A stretch of DNA of 64,000 nucleotides from Ignatzschineria rhizosphaerae (GCF_022655595.1 NZ_CP093379.1:289001-353000), one strand, 5' to 3'. Counted from the first letter of the stretch, positions 25,405 through 37,986 are shown. Notes: generated by a model not told the origin, from the letters alone. Translations and numbers: made by a program.

Positions 25405-26181
25405 TTACTCATTTTTTCCTAGAAAGTTAAGAATCGCTTTTACTACAGAATCTGTTTTTTGAGCATGCACCCAATGGCCAGCGCCGGCAATAACGATAGC
25501 CGAGGAGTTAGGGAGTTGTGCTTGAACTTCTGCTTGATATTCTCGCGTGACGTAACCTGAATCCCCACCAATAATAAAGAATGCTTTCCCATTCCATGTT
25601 GGAATTTTTTTCCAGCCAGAGATCGCATCATATTCTCTATCTAATACCGGAACATTAAAGCGGAGCTTGCCATCACGGAAGGACTTTAGGAGAAATTGAA
25701 TGACAAATTCGCCTTCCGTAATATATTGCCGCATAATCTCGGCAGCTTCGCGTCGATCTGTTACACCGCTCTCATTAACGGCATTAAGTGCTGCTAAAAT
25801 CTCATCATGACGGCGTTCTTTATAAGCCACTGGCGCAACATCAATAATGATGAGTTTATCGACTTTTTCTGGGATGAGTTTTGTCACGGTCATCACGGCT
25901 TTTCCACCCATTGAATGGCCTATTAAAATCACTTTTTCAATGCCAAGATGATCAAGTAAATGGACGATATCTTCCGCCATCACATCATAATTCATAATCT
26001 CGCTATGGAAAGATTCCCCATGATTGCGAGCATCTATTTGAATGGTGGTGTATTCCTCTAAACCTCGAGCAATCATGCCAAGATTATTCATATCCCCAAA
26101 TAGACCATGCATCAGAAGAATTGGTACAGGATGTTTTTCAACTTCCGGTGTGGTGATTTTGTAATTAAGTAACTGCGTCAT
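25405..26181 (-). CDS. Alpha/beta hydrolase, YbfF-like esterase
   Basis: A 258-residue cytosolic esterase. The oxyanion-hole region is LMHGLFGDMNNLG, the nucleophile elbow GHSMGG, the acid Asp lies in the C-terminal FIIGGDSG region, and the catalytic His is in GAGHWVHAQK. DARNHGES, a mark of the YbfF/PIP group, is present. E. coli YbfF hydrolyses acyl-CoA and other short esters. The ATG is at 26181; the gene is transcribed away from mutS with 345 bp between them. Confidence 0.87.
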   Translation of the reverse strand: MTQLLNYKITTPEVEKHPVPILLMHGLFGDMNNLGMIARGLEEYTTIQIDARNHGESFHSEIMNYDVMAEDIVHLLDHLGIEKVILIGHSMGGKAVMTVTKLIPEKVDKLIIIDVAPVAYKERRHDEILAALNAVNESGVTDRREAAEIMRQYITEGEFVIQFLLKSFRDGKLRFNVPVLDREYDAISGWKKIPTWNGKAFFIIGGDSGYVTREYQAEVQAQLPNSSAIVIAGAGHWVHAQKTDSVVKAILNFLGKNE

Positions 26182-26443
26182 ATCGTTCCCATTTTTATAA
26201 TTTTAGAAGCTTGATGCATATAATCTGAGGGTGAAAGAGGGGAATTTCAAGGGATTCTTCAAGATCGTACTATTTGATAGTATTGAAAATGGGCTTGCAT
26301 AGTCCTTAGATAGAGCTATTGCAGCACTTGTCAAAGCTGAGGAACTGGCATTTTTATGGTTGGCATAAAACCGTGAGAAGTATGCATCCCTCTTGTCTGC
26401 GAGATCCTTTTTATAGATAGCAAGAAAAGGATTGTATGAGATA

Positions 26444-26484
26444 AAAATGCCAGCAATCTTTTAATATTGCCGGCATTTTGTTTT
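26444..26484 (-). terminator. mutS terminator formed by two facing TGCCGGCA-type sequences
   Basis: Arms AAAATGCCAGCAAT (26444-26457) and ATTGCCGGCATTTT (26466-26479), 13 of 14 bases paired, with an 8-nt loop. It follows the mutS stop by about 50 bp on the minus strand and ends in a T-run for that direction. The stem is built from one perfect and one single-mismatch copy of the over-represented TGCCGGCA palindrome. The rest of the 26182-26526 gap shows no gene. Confidence 0.75.
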
Positions 26485-26526
26485 GTTATTTAAGATTTTC
26501 AAGTGGTGGTTTAACGCTCAGTGAAT

Positions 26527-29181
26527 TTAGCGAAGCTTCTTCTGCCAAGCATAGATCAGATCAAGCGCCATTCTTGGTGTGAGATCATTGGCATCAATAG
26601 CGCGAATCTCTTCTTCTACTTCTGATGGTGTTGGCTCCATAAAAAACGGAATCTCTGCTTGTGGGCTTGCTTTCTTTGCCGGCATTTTTTCAATGACTTC
26701 TGCGGGCTGATTAATTGCTGGCGCTTTTTGTGAAACTTCGTTCTTGCCATGGGTGACAGATGCGGCTAAGAAGCTTTGTTCTAATTGAGAAAGCTTCGTT
26801 TTAGCTGATTCAATAACGGCTTTAGGAACGCCGGCAAGGGCGGCAACTTGTAAGCCATAGCTCTTAGAGGCAGCGCCAGGTTTGACTTCATGCATAAAGA
26901 TAATCTCATCTTTATATTCAACCGCATCAAGATGCAAGTTTTTAACGGTTGCGTAGAGTTCTTCAAGCTCTGTCATCTCAAAATAGTGGGTGGCAAAAAT
27001 GGTCATCGCTTTTGCCTTTTCTGTGAGATAAACCGCCGCGCTCCAAGCCAGAGACAGGCCATCAAGTGTTGAAGTGCCTCGGCCAACTTCATCCATTAAG
27101 ACTAAGCTCTGATCGGTAGCGTAGTTGAGAATTGTGGCGGTTTCTGTCATCTCAACCATGAAGGTTGATTGCTCAGAGTTTAAGTCATCTTGCGCCCCAA
27201 TTCGGGTAAAGATGCGATCAATAGGACCTAGTTTTGCACTCTCTGCCGGCACAAAAGAACCAATATGTGCCATTAAAGCAATCAGCGCCGTTTGACGCAT
27301 ATAGGTGGACTTACCGCCCATATTAGGGCCCGTTACAATCAGCATATTTGATTGTGGATGAATGGAGAGATCATTAGGGATAAATGGGCGATTTAAGGTG
27401 CGCTCGACAATCGGGTGACGACCTTTTTTAATCTCAATACCGATCTGTTTACTAAATTCAGGGCGGCACCAATTGTAACGGTTCTTAAGCAGGCCAAGCG
27501 TGATAAAGATATCAATATTCGCTAGCGATTCACTTAAGAGGCGAAGCGCGGTTTGATGCGGTTCAATCTTCTCTAATAACTCATCCCAAAGCACTTTTTC
27601 AAGTGCTAAGGAGCGCTCTTTAGCGGAGAGGATCTTATTCTCAAACTCTTTTAATTCAGGATAGATATAGCGCTCAACATCTTTTAAGGTTTGTCGTCTG
27701 ACATATTCTGTCGGTACTTTATCAGAATGCAATTTTGAGACTTCTATGTAATAGCCATGAACACGGTTATATCCTACTTTAAGTGTAGGGATGTTTAAGC
27801 GCTCACGTTCACTAGTTTCAAGATTTAAGAGAAATTGATCTCCTTTAGTACTAAGCTCGATTAATTCATCTAAATTTTGATCATAACCGGTTTTAATCAC
27901 GCCACCATCACGAATTAGAAGGGGCGGTTCATCCACAATCGCTGTTTCAAGGAGCGCACAAAGTTCATTTTGTGGTTTAAGCCATTCAAGCCAGAGGGGA
28001 TTAATAGCAGTAAGTTTTTCATTCTTCGTAATTTCAGCCGCAACTTCTGGCGTGTTTTGGAGAATTTTACGCAGCTGTGTTAAATCTCTTGGGCGCGCTG
28101 TTTTTAGGACAATTCGTGTGACTAAGCGCTCAAGGTCACCGATATTTTGGAGCGCCTCACGGATATTTTTATGTTGAGGTTTGCCCTCTAAAGATTCAAT
28201 CAGATTAAGACGTTCATTGAGCACTTTATGATCGCGTAGCGGGCGGTTAAGCCATCTAGAGAGAAGTCTTGAGCCCATCGGTGTTTGGCACTCATCAAGA
28301 AGATCTCGCACGGTATTGTTGGTTTCCCCATAGAGCGTGCGCTCAATTTCTAAATTTCGGCGCGTTGTCATATCTAAAATGACCGCATCATCAATTGACT
28401 CAAGGGTGATTTGGTTGATGTAACTTAAAGGGTCTTTTTGTGTCTCTTTCACGTAAGTGAGAAGAGCGCCAGCAACATGGATTCCTAAATGATCTTGCTC
28501 TAGCGAAAAGCCTTGCAGACTTTGTGTTTTAAAATGTTCACAAAGTAGCGTGTAGTTACGAGGTTGATCAAAATGCCAATCGGGGAATGGGGTAAAGTGG
28601 CAAAGGTGGCGAATTTTTGCTGGCACTTTTAAAGATTCGCTATGGACGATTTCAGAGGGTTTGATTCGTAAAAGTTCAGCTGTCATCGCTTCTTCTGAAA
28701 GGGGCGGCATGAGGGAGAACTCAGCGCCAGCAAGATTAATCCATGCAATGAGCCATTTCTCTTCCACTTGGAAAAGCGCTGCGGTAATACTATCGTTTTT
28801 AGCATCTAAGAGATAATCATCAGTGAGCGTGCCCGGCGTTAAAATACGCACAACATCTCGCTCAACAGGGCCTTTGCCAGTCACTTCGCCAACTTGCTCA
28901 CAAATGGCAACCGATTCGCCTTGCTTAAGGAGGCGAGCAAGATAGCTCTCTGAAGAGTGGTGGGGAATTCCTGCCATAGGAATCGGTGCGCCTGCTGAGT
29001 TTCCGCGCTGAGTTAAGGTAATATCGAGGAGTTTAGCGGCTTTTTTAGCATCATCATAAAAGAGCTCGTAGAAATCACCTAAGCGATAAAAGAGGAGCAT
29101 ATTCGGATAACGGTCTTTAATTTCCCAATATTGTTGCATCATCGGCGTATGTGCTTTGAGGTCTTTCATATTCTCTGTCAT
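26527..29181 (-). CDS. mutS: DNA mismatch repair ATPase MutS
   Basis: An 884-residue MutS. The N-terminal mismatch-reading motif [15 protein letters not shown] carries the Phe-x-Glu that stacks on mismatches (here FYEL). The ATPase domain holds Walker [10 protein letters not shown], Walker [13 protein letters not shown] and [13 protein letters not shown]. The C terminus ends with the usual beta-clamp and tetramerisation tail. It recognises mismatches and recruits MutL. The length is normal (E. coli 853) with a slightly longer tail. It is divergent from the TerC-CBS gene. Confidence 0.97.
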   Translation of the reverse strand: MTENMKDLKAHTPMMQQYWEIKDRYPNMLLFYRLGDFYELFYDDAKKAAKLLDITLTQRGNSAGAPIPMAGIPHHSSESYLARLLKQGESVAICEQVGEVTGKGPVERDVVRILTPGTLTDDYLLDAKNDSITAALFQVEEKWLIAWINLAGAEFSLMPPLSEEAMTAELLRIKPSEIVHSESLKVPAKIRHLCHFTPFPDWHFDQPRNYTLLCEHFKTQSLQGFSLEQDHLGIHVAGALLTYVKETQKDPLSYINQITLESIDDAVILDMTTRRNLEIERTLYGETNNTVRDLLDECQTPMGSRLLSRWLNRPLRDHKVLNERLNLIESLEGKPQHKNIREALQNIGDLERLVTRIVLKTARPRDLTQLRKILQNTPEVAAEITKNEKLTAINPLWLEWLKPQNELCALLETAIVDEPPLLIRDGGVIKTGYDQNLDELIELSTKGDQFLLNLETSERERLNIPTLKVGYNRVHGYYIEVSKLHSDKVPTEYVRRQTLKDVERYIYPELKEFENKILSAKERSLALEKVLWDELLEKIEPHQTALRLLSESLANIDIFITLGLLKNRYNWCRPEFSKQIGIEIKKGRHPIVERTLNRPFIPNDLSIHPQSNMLIVTGPNMGGKSTYMRQTALIALMAHIGSFVPAESAKLGPIDRIFTRIGAQDDLNSEQSTFMVEMTETATILNYATDQSLVLMDEVGRGTSTLDGLSLAWSAAVYLTEKAKAMTIFATHYFEMTELEELYATVKNLHLDAVEYKDEIIFMHEVKPGAASKSYGLQVAALAGVPKAVIESAKTKLSQLEQSFLAASVTHGKNEVSQKAPAINQPAEVIEKMPAKKASPQAEIPFFMEPTPSEVEEEIRAIDANDLTPRMALDLIYAWQKKLR

Positions 29182-29282
29182 TCGTTATTTGCTTCTTTTT
29201 ACTATTAAATTTATGAAAAAATCGTGTAAAATAGGAAATACTATTTTTTACTTGTATACCATACATTCTTAGAAGGAGAATC

Positions 29283-30905
29283 ATGGAAGTATTTTTGGGA
29301 TCCCTAGTGGATCCATCAGTTTGGATATCGCTCGTTATACTTCTTTTATTAGAAGTTATTTTAGGGATCGATAACCTCATCTTTATCGCAATTCTTGCCA
29401 ATAAACTTCCACCAAAACAACGTAGCAGAGCACGAGTTGTTGGGCTCTCCTTAGCATTAGTCATGCGTATTGGTCTGTTGTCTATTATGACATGGCTCAT
29501 TACTTTAACAGATCCGATCTATGCAGACCCTAATCATTATGCGACTTTTTCCTTCAATAACCTGCTGAAGTTTCTCGGTAGCTTCTCCTATAGAGACATT
29601 ATAATGATTCTCGGTGGATTTTTCTTGATTCAAAAAGCCACAAGAGAGCTTCATGAACGAATTGAGGGCGAGGTTGATTTTAATAATAAATCCAAAAACT
29701 ACGCAAAGTTTTGGCCTATTGTTATGCAAATCATTGTGCTTGATGCTGTATTCTCATTTGATGCGGTCATTACGGCAACAAGTATTGCCGATTATCTTTG
29801 GGTGATGATTTTAGCGGTTACCATTTCTATGGGAATGATGATCTTTGCCGCTAAAGCGCTTACAATCTTTGTGCATAAACACCCAACGATTGTGGTGCTT
29901 TGTTTAAGCTTTTTGTTAATGATTGGTTTAACCCTTGTGGTGGAAGGATTTGGCTTTGAGATTCCAAAAGGCTATATCTACGCAGCTATTGGGTTCTCAC
30001 TCTTTATTGAGATTATCAATCAATGGATTAATCGTAAACAAGAGACGGTTCTTAACCAATATTCACGCCGAGAAAGAACGGCAAATATGGTGCTTCGCTT
30101 ATTGGGTAATCAGCCAGATGAGTCTGATGAGGAAGATAGCGAAGAGAAGGGCGATGAAGAGATGCCAATCCTCTTTGGGGAAGATGAGCGCAACATGGTG
30201 AGCGGCGTCTTAACATTAGGGGAGCGAACTATTCGTTCAATTATGACGCCAAGAAATGATATTTCATGGATCAATCAACAAGATTCGAAAGAGAAGCTCC
30301 TTGAAAGCTTAGAAGAGAATCCCCATAATCAGTTTCCGATATGTGATGGCGCGCTTGATAATGTTAAAGGCGTAGCAAGATCGAAGGATGTTGTGATGGA
30401 TCTCATTGAATTTGGAGAGATTCAGGAGCGAAGTATAAAACCTGTGATCTTCTCGCATCGTTCAACAAGTGTGCTCAAAATGATGGATATTTTCCGTGAT
30501 AGTAAAGCGCATTTAGTGGTTGTAACCGATGACTTTGGCGGTGTTCAAGGGGTTATCACGTTGTTAGATGTCTTTGAAGCAATTGCTGGTGAATTCCCAG
30601 ATGAGGATGAAGCCCTTTCTGTAGAGAAAGTATCCGATGATGAGTGGAATATTGATGCAGGGTGTGATCTATTGTTAGTTGAGCAAACCTTGAATATTCG
30701 CGGGCTTGTTGATGAAGATGGTGATTATAGCTCGCTTGGCGGCCTTATGGTCGATCAGTTCGATAGCTTACCTGAAAAGGGCGATTCCTTAGATATCGAG
30801 GGCTTTAGATTTACAGTATTAGATGTGGATGATAAGCGCATCTTAATGGTAAATGTGAAGAGACTTGAAGAGATGGCTGAGAACAAAGAGGAACAAAATG
30901 ATTAA
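29283..30905 (+). CDS. TerC-family membrane protein with CBS pair and CorC domain
   Basis: A 540-residue protein of the E. coli YoaE/YegH type. Residues 1-240 are a TerC integral membrane domain with about 7 helices (LEVILGIDNLIFI and VFSFDAVITA carry the conserved acidic residues). Residues about 300-420 form a CBS pair (RSIMTPRNDISWI, VVTDDFGGVQGVITLLD), and residues about 440-530 a CorC_HlyC domain. Probably involved in metal-ion (Mn/Mg) handling at the inner membrane. Its stop overlaps the hslO start by 8 bases, so the two are translationally coupled. Confidence 0.87.
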   Translation: MEVFLGSLVDPSVWISLVILLLLEVILGIDNLIFIAILANKLPPKQRSRARVVGLSLALVMRIGLLSIMTWLITLTDPIYADPNHYATFSFNNLLKFLGSFSYRDIIMILGGFFLIQKATRELHERIEGEVDFNNKSKNYAKFWPIVMQIIVLDAVFSFDAVITATSIADYLWVMILAVTISMGMMIFAAKALTIFVHKHPTIVVLCLSFLLMIGLTLVVEGFGFEIPKGYIYAAIGFSLFIEIINQWINRKQETVLNQYSRRERTANMVLRLLGNQPDESDEEDSEEKGDEEMPILFGEDERNMVSGVLTLGERTIRSIMTPRNDISWINQQDSKEKLLESLEENPHNQFPICDGALDNVKGVARSKDVVMDLIEFGEIQERSIKPVIFSHRSTSVLKMMDIFRDSKAHLVVVTDDFGGVQGVITLLDVFEAIAGEFPDEDEALSVEKVSDDEWNIDAGCDLLLVEQTLNIRGLVDEDGDYSSLGGLMVDQFDSLPEKGDSLDIEGFRFTVLDVDDKRILMVNVKRLEEMAENKEEQND

Positions 30906-31794
30906 TAGTAAAGACAAAACCGTGGATCTTTTAGACCGTTTTATCTTTGATAAACTCCCTATTCGGGGAGAGCGAGTATTATTAGAACATACTTGGCGGG
31001 AGCATTTAGTGCGCCGCAATTATCCTAAAAATGTTGAAAAACTTTTAGGGGAGTTGATTGCAACAACAGCGCTATTAGGCGCAACCATTAAAATTGAAGG
31101 TCGTTTGACGGTGCAAATTCAAGGAAATGGTCCTGTGAGTTTGCTTGTGGTACAGGTCAATCACCTTCACGGCATTCGTGCGACTGCCAAAATTGATGGG
31201 GATGTGGAAGGCTTAACGAGCTTAAAAGAGCTTTGTGGAGAAGGTCATGTAGTAATTACCATTGATGCAGAGCACTTTAAGCAACCTTATCAAGGCGTGA
31301 TCTCTTTAACGGAAGAATCGATTGCTAAGGTGATTGAGTATTATTTTGAAACATCAGAGCAGTTACCAACAAGATTATTTTTAGCAACTTCTGAAAATGC
31401 GGCAGCAGGGTTAATGATTCAAAGATTACCTGGGGAGATTCATGATGAAGATCTCTTTAATCGTGCAATCATGCTTGCTGAAACAGCGAGTAAAGAGGAG
31501 CTATTAACGCTACCAACATCGGAGCTACTGTATCGTTTGTATGAAACAGATGAAGATCTTGCGGTACGTATTTTTGAACCAGATCAATACCACTTTGAGT
31601 GTAATTGCTCTAAAGAGCGCTCTTTAACGATGCTTTACCATTTAGGCGAAGAAGAGCTTCGAGAGCTTTTAAATGAGCAAGATGGCACGGTATATGTTGA
31701 TTGTGAGTTTTGCGGTAAGCGTTATCTCTTTAGTGAGCAGGATGTGGATTTTTCACTTTGCACACCAGAAGAGCAAGCTAAGCTTGATGCTTAG
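30898..31794 (+). CDS. hslO: Redox-regulated chaperone Hsp33
   Basis: A 298-residue heat- and oxidation-activated holdase. The start is ATG 30898 with GAGG just upstream; a TTG start further up is unlikely. The C-terminal zinc switch shows the CxC (FECNCSKERS) and CxxC (VDCEFCGKRY) pairs. The core sequence (LLGATIKIEGRLTVQIQGNG, FLATSENAAAGLMIQRLPG) is canonical. Translation is coupled to the TerC-family gene. A terminator follows. Confidence 0.95.
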   Translation: MINSKDKTVDLLDRFIFDKLPIRGERVLLEHTWREHLVRRNYPKNVEKLLGELIATTALLGATIKIEGRLTVQIQGNGPVSLLVVQVNHLHGIRATAKIDGDVEGLTSLKELCGEGHVVITIDAEHFKQPYQGVISLTEESIAKVIEYYFETSEQLPTRLFLATSENAAAGLMIQRLPGEIHDEDLFNRAIMLAETASKEELLTLPTSELLYRLYETDEDLAVRIFEPDQYHFECNCSKERSLTMLYHLGEEELRELLNEQDGTVYVDCEFCGKRYLFSEQDVDFSLCTPEEQAKLDA

Positions 31795-31809
31795 TTGAGA
31801 TTTAAGAAG

Positions 31810-31847
31810 AAGCGTTCTATGAAGGGATTTCATGGAGCGCTTTTTTG
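31810..31847 (+). terminator. Terminator after hslO
   Basis: A 14-bp stem with two G-T pairs (AAGCGTTCTATGAA / TTTCATGGAGCGCTT region), a 5-nt loop and a following T-run. Confidence 0.82.
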
Positions 31848-31908
31848 CTAAGATGAAAGGCGCTATTTGAAATGAAATGGATGTTAATAACGATAAGAGG
31901 AGCTGAAA

Positions 31909-32568
31909 ATGACTCAGCAATTTGAGATCCCTGTAAAGCCCTACCGTGAGAGTGATCGTATTAGTGTGGCGCTATCAGGCGCTTCTGGGGCGCAATATGG
32001 TTTGCGCTTGATCGAAGTGTTAGTGGGAAAGGGATATCCTGTTAATGTGTTATTAACGCACGCGGCATTAATGGTTTTAGCCCTTGAGATGGAGATTCAT
32101 TTAGGGAATTCTCTTAGTGAACAGAAAAAACGTTTAATGGCGCGTTTTAATATTGAAGATTCAGAGCTGCTTAATATTTATAGTGAGAAGGATTGGATGG
32201 CGCCATTGGCCTCAGGTTCTAATACTTCAAGAGCGATGATTATTTGTCCTTGCTCCATGGGAATGCTTGCAGCGGTTGCGACTGGGCAATCGAATAACTT
32301 GATCGAGCGCGCTGCAGATGTGATGATTAAAGAGCGAAAACATTTAATGTTAGTGGTTCGTGAAGCGCCATTTAATCAGATCCATTTAGAGAATATGTTG
32401 ACGCTTAGTAAAATGAATGTCCAAATTATGCCGGCAAATCCAGGGTTTTATCATCAGCCTCAATCGGTAGAAGATATTATTGATTTTATGGTGGCAAGAA
32501 TTTTAGATCAGATCGAAATTCCCCATGATTTAATGATGCGTTGGGGCGATAAAAAAGCCTTAGAATAG
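31909..32568 (+). CDS. ubiX: UbiX-family flavin prenyltransferase
   Basis: A 219-residue flavoprotein that attaches a dimethylallyl group to FMN to make the prenyl-FMN cofactor of UbiD decarboxylase (ubiquinone synthesis). The FMN-binding SGASGAQYGLRLIEVL and the SNTSRAMIICPCSMGMLAAVATG block are characteristic, as is the ERKHLMLVVREAPFN signature. AAGAGGAGCTGAAA precedes the ATG. It is a monocistronic-looking gene between a terminator and the RDD gene 72 bp on. Confidence 0.93.
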   Translation: MTQQFEIPVKPYRESDRISVALSGASGAQYGLRLIEVLVGKGYPVNVLLTHAALMVLALEMEIHLGNSLSEQKKRLMARFNIEDSELLNIYSEKDWMAPLASGSNTSRAMIICPCSMGMLAAVATGQSNNLIERAADVMIKERKHLMLVVREAPFNQIHLENMLTLSKMNVQIMPANPGFYHQPQSVEDIIDFMVARILDQIEIPHDLMMRWGDKKALE

Positions 32569-32640
32569 GCCACAATTGAGTAGTTGGAATTATTGTCAGC
32601 AAGATGACGAAACATTTGATAACCAAATATTAGGAATGCA

Positions 32641-33732
32641 ATGAGTCAGATCAGTCAGAAGAACACGAAGAGATACCGTGTACGATTTACAGGAGAGATG
32701 CTCCCGGGCTTTACCCAAGAATCGGCAATTTTAAGTGTGGCAAAAGCTTATAGTGTGCCACCAGAAGATATTGCAAAATGGTTTGCTCCTGATGGTGTCA
32801 CGCTTCGGGAATCTGCAACACAAGAGGAAATCGTTGGATTAGAAGGATTCTTTAATCAGCATGGTCTAAAGCTTTCTATTGTTGAAGTGATGCCTGAGAT
32901 TACGCAAAGCCCTCAAGCTCAAGGTAGTGTTGAGGCTGTAAAAGAAGCAAGTGAAACGAAAGAAGTAGAAGAAGATTCATCTGCACCAAACTTAGAAACC
33001 TCAAAAGCTTTAGAAGATGCTAATACAGAAGCAGAGATAGCGAGGGAAGAGAAAGATCGCCGGGATGCTGAGAATTTTCAGCAAGATTATTCTGACAAAA
33101 ATCCCCCAAAAGAGATCTCTTTAGAGGATCTTCAGCAGACTTTATCACGCTTAAAAGTGATGCTATTGCCGAAAGATCTTGAAGGCTTTGTGCCGGCAAG
33201 TTTAGGAAAACGTTTTGCGGCATTTATCATTGATTTTTTCTTTTTCGTGATCCTTTTTCAGCTCATTCTCTCTAATATCCTCGCTAATTTTGGGTTAGTG
33301 GATTTAGAGGTGATTAATCAGTATGTTGCGTTATTTAATGAGTCAGGCGGTTCATTAGAAAAGATGCTTGCCAGTCCTGAAATAGAGGCTTTATCAACAC
33401 AGATCTTAAAAACGATCGGGCCTTGGTATATTTTACTATACTTTATCTATTTTGCAGTTCAGGAGCGTTATTATGGTGCAACGCTTGGAAAACGACTTTT
33501 TAAGATTCGAATTTTTAGCCTGCGCACGGGGAAAAATTTAACATGGAACAGTATTGCGATTAGAACGATTCTCTTTTTTATGGGAATGCAGTTTTTAACT
33601 TCATTGCCGATTGTGGGGATTTTCTTATTTGCAGGAACGGTTCTTTGGGCAATTCGTGATCCTCTCTATCGTCGTACACTTTATGATATGGTTGCCGGCA
33701 CGGTTGTAGGATCAGTTCCTTCAGATAAATAA
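32641..33732 (+). CDS. RDD-family membrane protein with N-terminal cytoplasmic domain
   Basis: A 363-residue protein. Residues 1-85 are a small domain (YRVRFTGEMLPGFTQESAIL, then SVAKAYSVPPEDIAKWF), residues about 90-180 an acidic, low-complexity linker, and residues 185-360 an RDD domain with three to four membrane helices (SLGKRFAAFIIDFFFFVILF, YYGATLGKRLFKIRI). RDD proteins are poorly understood; some transport ions or compatible solutes. The N-terminal extension is not part of minimal RDD proteins. zipA follows 125 bp downstream. Confidence 0.8.
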   Translation: MSQISQKNTKRYRVRFTGEMLPGFTQESAILSVAKAYSVPPEDIAKWFAPDGVTLRESATQEEIVGLEGFFNQHGLKLSIVEVMPEITQSPQAQGSVEAVKEASETKEVEEDSSAPNLETSKALEDANTEAEIAREEKDRRDAENFQQDYSDKNPPKEISLEDLQQTLSRLKVMLLPKDLEGFVPASLGKRFAAFIIDFFFFVILFQLILSNILANFGLVDLEVINQYVALFNESGGSLEKMLASPEIEALSTQILKTIGPWYILLYFIYFAVQERYYGATLGKRLFKIRIFSLRTGKNLTWNSIAIRTILFFMGMQFLTSLPIVGIFLFAGTVLWAIRDPLYRRTLYDMVAGTVVGSVPSDK

Positions 33733-33857
33733 AATCATTGAGGTGCAGTAAAAATCTCAAAAATAAGGTAATATTTAAAGGGCTCGTATCTAATAAAGGA
33801 GATAAGGGCAAACGAACAGTATTTCCCATGTTTAAAAGTTAGGAAAACAGAACTATT

Positions 33858-34742
33858 ATGGTCATTGTGTATATCTTAATTGGTATTCTTCTTATCGCAG
33901 CAGCAGTCTATTGGGTACGCCTTGAACGAAATAAGGCTGAAGATAATGTGACAGATAAAGTAGAGCCAGATTTAAATGGTCTTTTTGATGATACATCAAG
34001 TGTAGATCGTACGAATGATGTCAATAGGGATCAGTCTGCCGATATTAATGCGATAGATCATGATGATCTCTCTTATCGTCCTAAAGTAGAAACCGTTTCA
34101 GTAGAAGAGGCGCCCGTTTTCTCTCAAGAGATTAACGAGAATCTAGAAGAGATTGCTTTTGCCGATGAAGATCGTAAATCAACAGGTTTTTTCGGTAAGT
34201 TATCGGGTCTATTTCGTGGGAAGCGTACTGATATGGCGATCTATAGTGATGATGGGAATTTAATGCGCCCAGCATCCGTTGAAACGGTTGCGCTGATTTT
34301 AAGTGCTGCGCCCGATCAGCCTTATAGCTTTAAAGAGATTTTAACGGTCGCTCACGAGCTTGATCTTCGCGTTGAAAATGGGGGCTTTATCCAGCTTTTA
34401 ACAACAACGCATTATGGAGATGAACCAATGTATTCTATTGGTCATCTATTGGGAGATGGTACTTTTGATGAGAATTTGGTGCGCTATCACTTAGATGATA
34501 CAACGCCTGGGTTAATCTTCTTCTCAAAAATTCCAGGGCCAGATCCAGATATTAGTACGATTGAGCAACTTTTAGCGGGTATTCATCATTTTAGCTCAGC
34601 ATTAGGGGGGAAGATTTTAGATACCAATCAACGAGTCATGAGTAAAGATGATCTTATTGAGCTCTTTCATAAAATCAATAAGCTTGATAATGAAGAGTGG
34701 GAGAGAGCTTATGAGGCTTATGAGACTCGTAATCGTGAGTAA
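33858..34742 (+). CDS. zipA: Cell division protein ZipA
   Basis: A 294-residue bitopic protein: one N-terminal membrane helix (VYILIGILLIAAAVYW), an acidic flexible linker to about residue 125, then the FtsZ-binding domain with VALILSAAPDQPYSFKEIL, EPMYSIGHLLGDGTFD, DTTPGLIFFSKIPGPDP and LGGKILDTNQRVMSKDDL. It anchors FtsZ to the inner membrane. ligA follows, the order seen across gammaproteobacteria, though a terminator and a repeat element lie between the two here. Confidence 0.9.
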   Translation: MVIVYILIGILLIAAAVYWVRLERNKAEDNVTDKVEPDLNGLFDDTSSVDRTNDVNRDQSADINAIDHDDLSYRPKVETVSVEEAPVFSQEINENLEEIAFADEDRKSTGFFGKLSGLFRGKRTDMAIYSDDGNLMRPASVETVALILSAAPDQPYSFKEILTVAHELDLRVENGGFIQLLTTTHYGDEPMYSIGHLLGDGTFDENLVRYHLDDTTPGLIFFSKIPGPDPDISTIEQLLAGIHHFSSALGGKILDTNQRVMSKDDLIELFHKINKLDNEEWERAYEAYETRNRE

Positions 34743-34783
34743 CTGACCAAATATTGAGATGGCAATTACAGTGATTGCGCTCG

Positions 34784-34814
34784 AAAAGTGCTATTATTTA
34801 ATAGCACTTTTTTT
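34784..34814 (+). terminator. Terminator after zipA
   Basis: A perfect 12-bp stem (AAAAGTGCTATT / AATAGCACTTTT) with a 4-nt loop and a T-run. Confidence 0.9.
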
Positions 34815-34842
34815 ATGGTTTGAAATCTTGTATTGATAAAAT

Positions 34843-35000
34843 TATAGTCAATTCGGTTTAAGAAACACTATCTTAAAAATAAAATAGCACAGCATGTCAA
34901 TCAAATCAGCTTGCACGATGTTCTGATAGAACGAGTCTTGCGTCTTTCATAACCGATGCTCGGGCAATTTGATTTAGGCGTTTTTAAACCGATGTTACGA
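34843..35000. repeat. Inverted-repeat element (MITE/REP-like), copy 2
   Basis: Closely matches the copy at 57254 across about 157 bp: TATAGTC then ATTCGGTTTAAGAAA at the left, TCAAATCAGCTTGCACGATG, GATAGAACGA, TTTCATAACCGATG, then GCAATTTGATTTAG and TTTTTAAACCGAT at the right. The left block (ATTCGGTTTAA) pairs with the right block (TTTAAACCGAT), and CAAATCAG with TGATTTAG, giving a hairpin-like element with nested inverted repeats. It separates zipA from ligA. Confidence 0.85.
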
Positions 35001-35046
35001 TTAGAAAGTTCAACAAGATCGTATTAGAAATAAGCCAGTTGTTTAG

Positions 35047-37134
<2,088 letters not shown>

Positions 37135-37143
37135 TTATCGACC

Positions 37144-37986
37144 ATGAAAGATAATCTAAAAATACAGCCTGATTTGCATCATGCTCCAGAATCTCATAAA
37201 GATAGCTTAAATGATCTTAAAGGGCAGGAATACTCGGCCTATGGTTTACGAGAGATAGAAGCCGTAGCGGTAATGGAAGGTTGCTTTCCTGAAAAGTTCG
37301 GCGTCCCTCGGCAAGCGGGGATTGTGAAGTCTGCCCGTGGAATGATCCGATTTTTACCGCCCTTTAATCATGAGAATTATCTTCATGGTTTAGAACTTTC
37401 TAGCCATATTTGGCTTACCTTTGGCTTTCATCAAAATCATTGGAATGGTAAAGCGACTGTTCGACCTCAAAGATTGGGTGGAAATGAGCGAATGGGAGTT
37501 TTTGCTACCAGAAGCTCTTTTCGTCCTAATGGCTTAGGATTATCTGCTGTTAAGATTGAATCTATTGATTGGAAAAATGTCGAAATTGAAGTTTCAGGTC
37601 ACGATTTAGTTGATGGTACGCCAATCTATTGCGTCAAGCCTTATATCCCCTTTGCAGATGCTTTACCTGAAGCAAAGAGTATTTTTGCCGCAGAAAGGCC
37701 AGAGCATTATGCGGTCTATTTTACGAAAGAGGTTCATGATTTTTTGCAAAATAGGTTGATTGATTCCCCTTATTTAAAAGAGTTAATCACTGAAGTCATT
37801 GCTCAAAATCCAACACCGCAATTTCATCATGATTTAGATCGAGTCTATGGCGTGAGTTTACGCGCTTGGAATATCTCCTTTAAGCGCTTATCACAGGAAG
37901 ATTTAATGAGAGCTGTTTTAGATCAATATCTCCCTATCTCTTTGGTTGGTAAAGCTTTTTTAGTGACAAGGATCAATGCAAGATAG
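37144..37986 (+). CDS. trmO: tRNA (m6t6A37) methyltransferase TrmO
   Basis: A 280-residue protein of the TrmO/TsaA (YaeB/VirR) family, which uses SAM to methylate t6A37 of tRNA-Thr and so tunes decoding. Signature segments are FGVPRQAGIVKSARGMI, VRPQRLGGNERMGVFATRSS, FRPNGLGLSAVKIE and VDGTPIYCVKPYIPFADA. It begins 9 bases after the ligA stop, so the two are likely co-transcribed. The length is slightly above the E. coli enzyme (235), with extra N-terminal residues. Confidence 0.92.
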   Translation: MKDNLKIQPDLHHAPESHKDSLNDLKGQEYSAYGLREIEAVAVMEGCFPEKFGVPRQAGIVKSARGMIRFLPPFNHENYLHGLELSSHIWLTFGFHQNHWNGKATVRPQRLGGNERMGVFATRSSFRPNGLGLSAVKIESIDWKNVEIEVSGHDLVDGTPIYCVKPYIPFADALPEAKSIFAAERPEHYAVYFTKEVHDFLQNRLIDSPYLKELITEVIAQNPTPQFHHDLDRVYGVSLRAWNISFKRLSQEDLMRAVLDQYLPISLVGKAFLVTRINAR

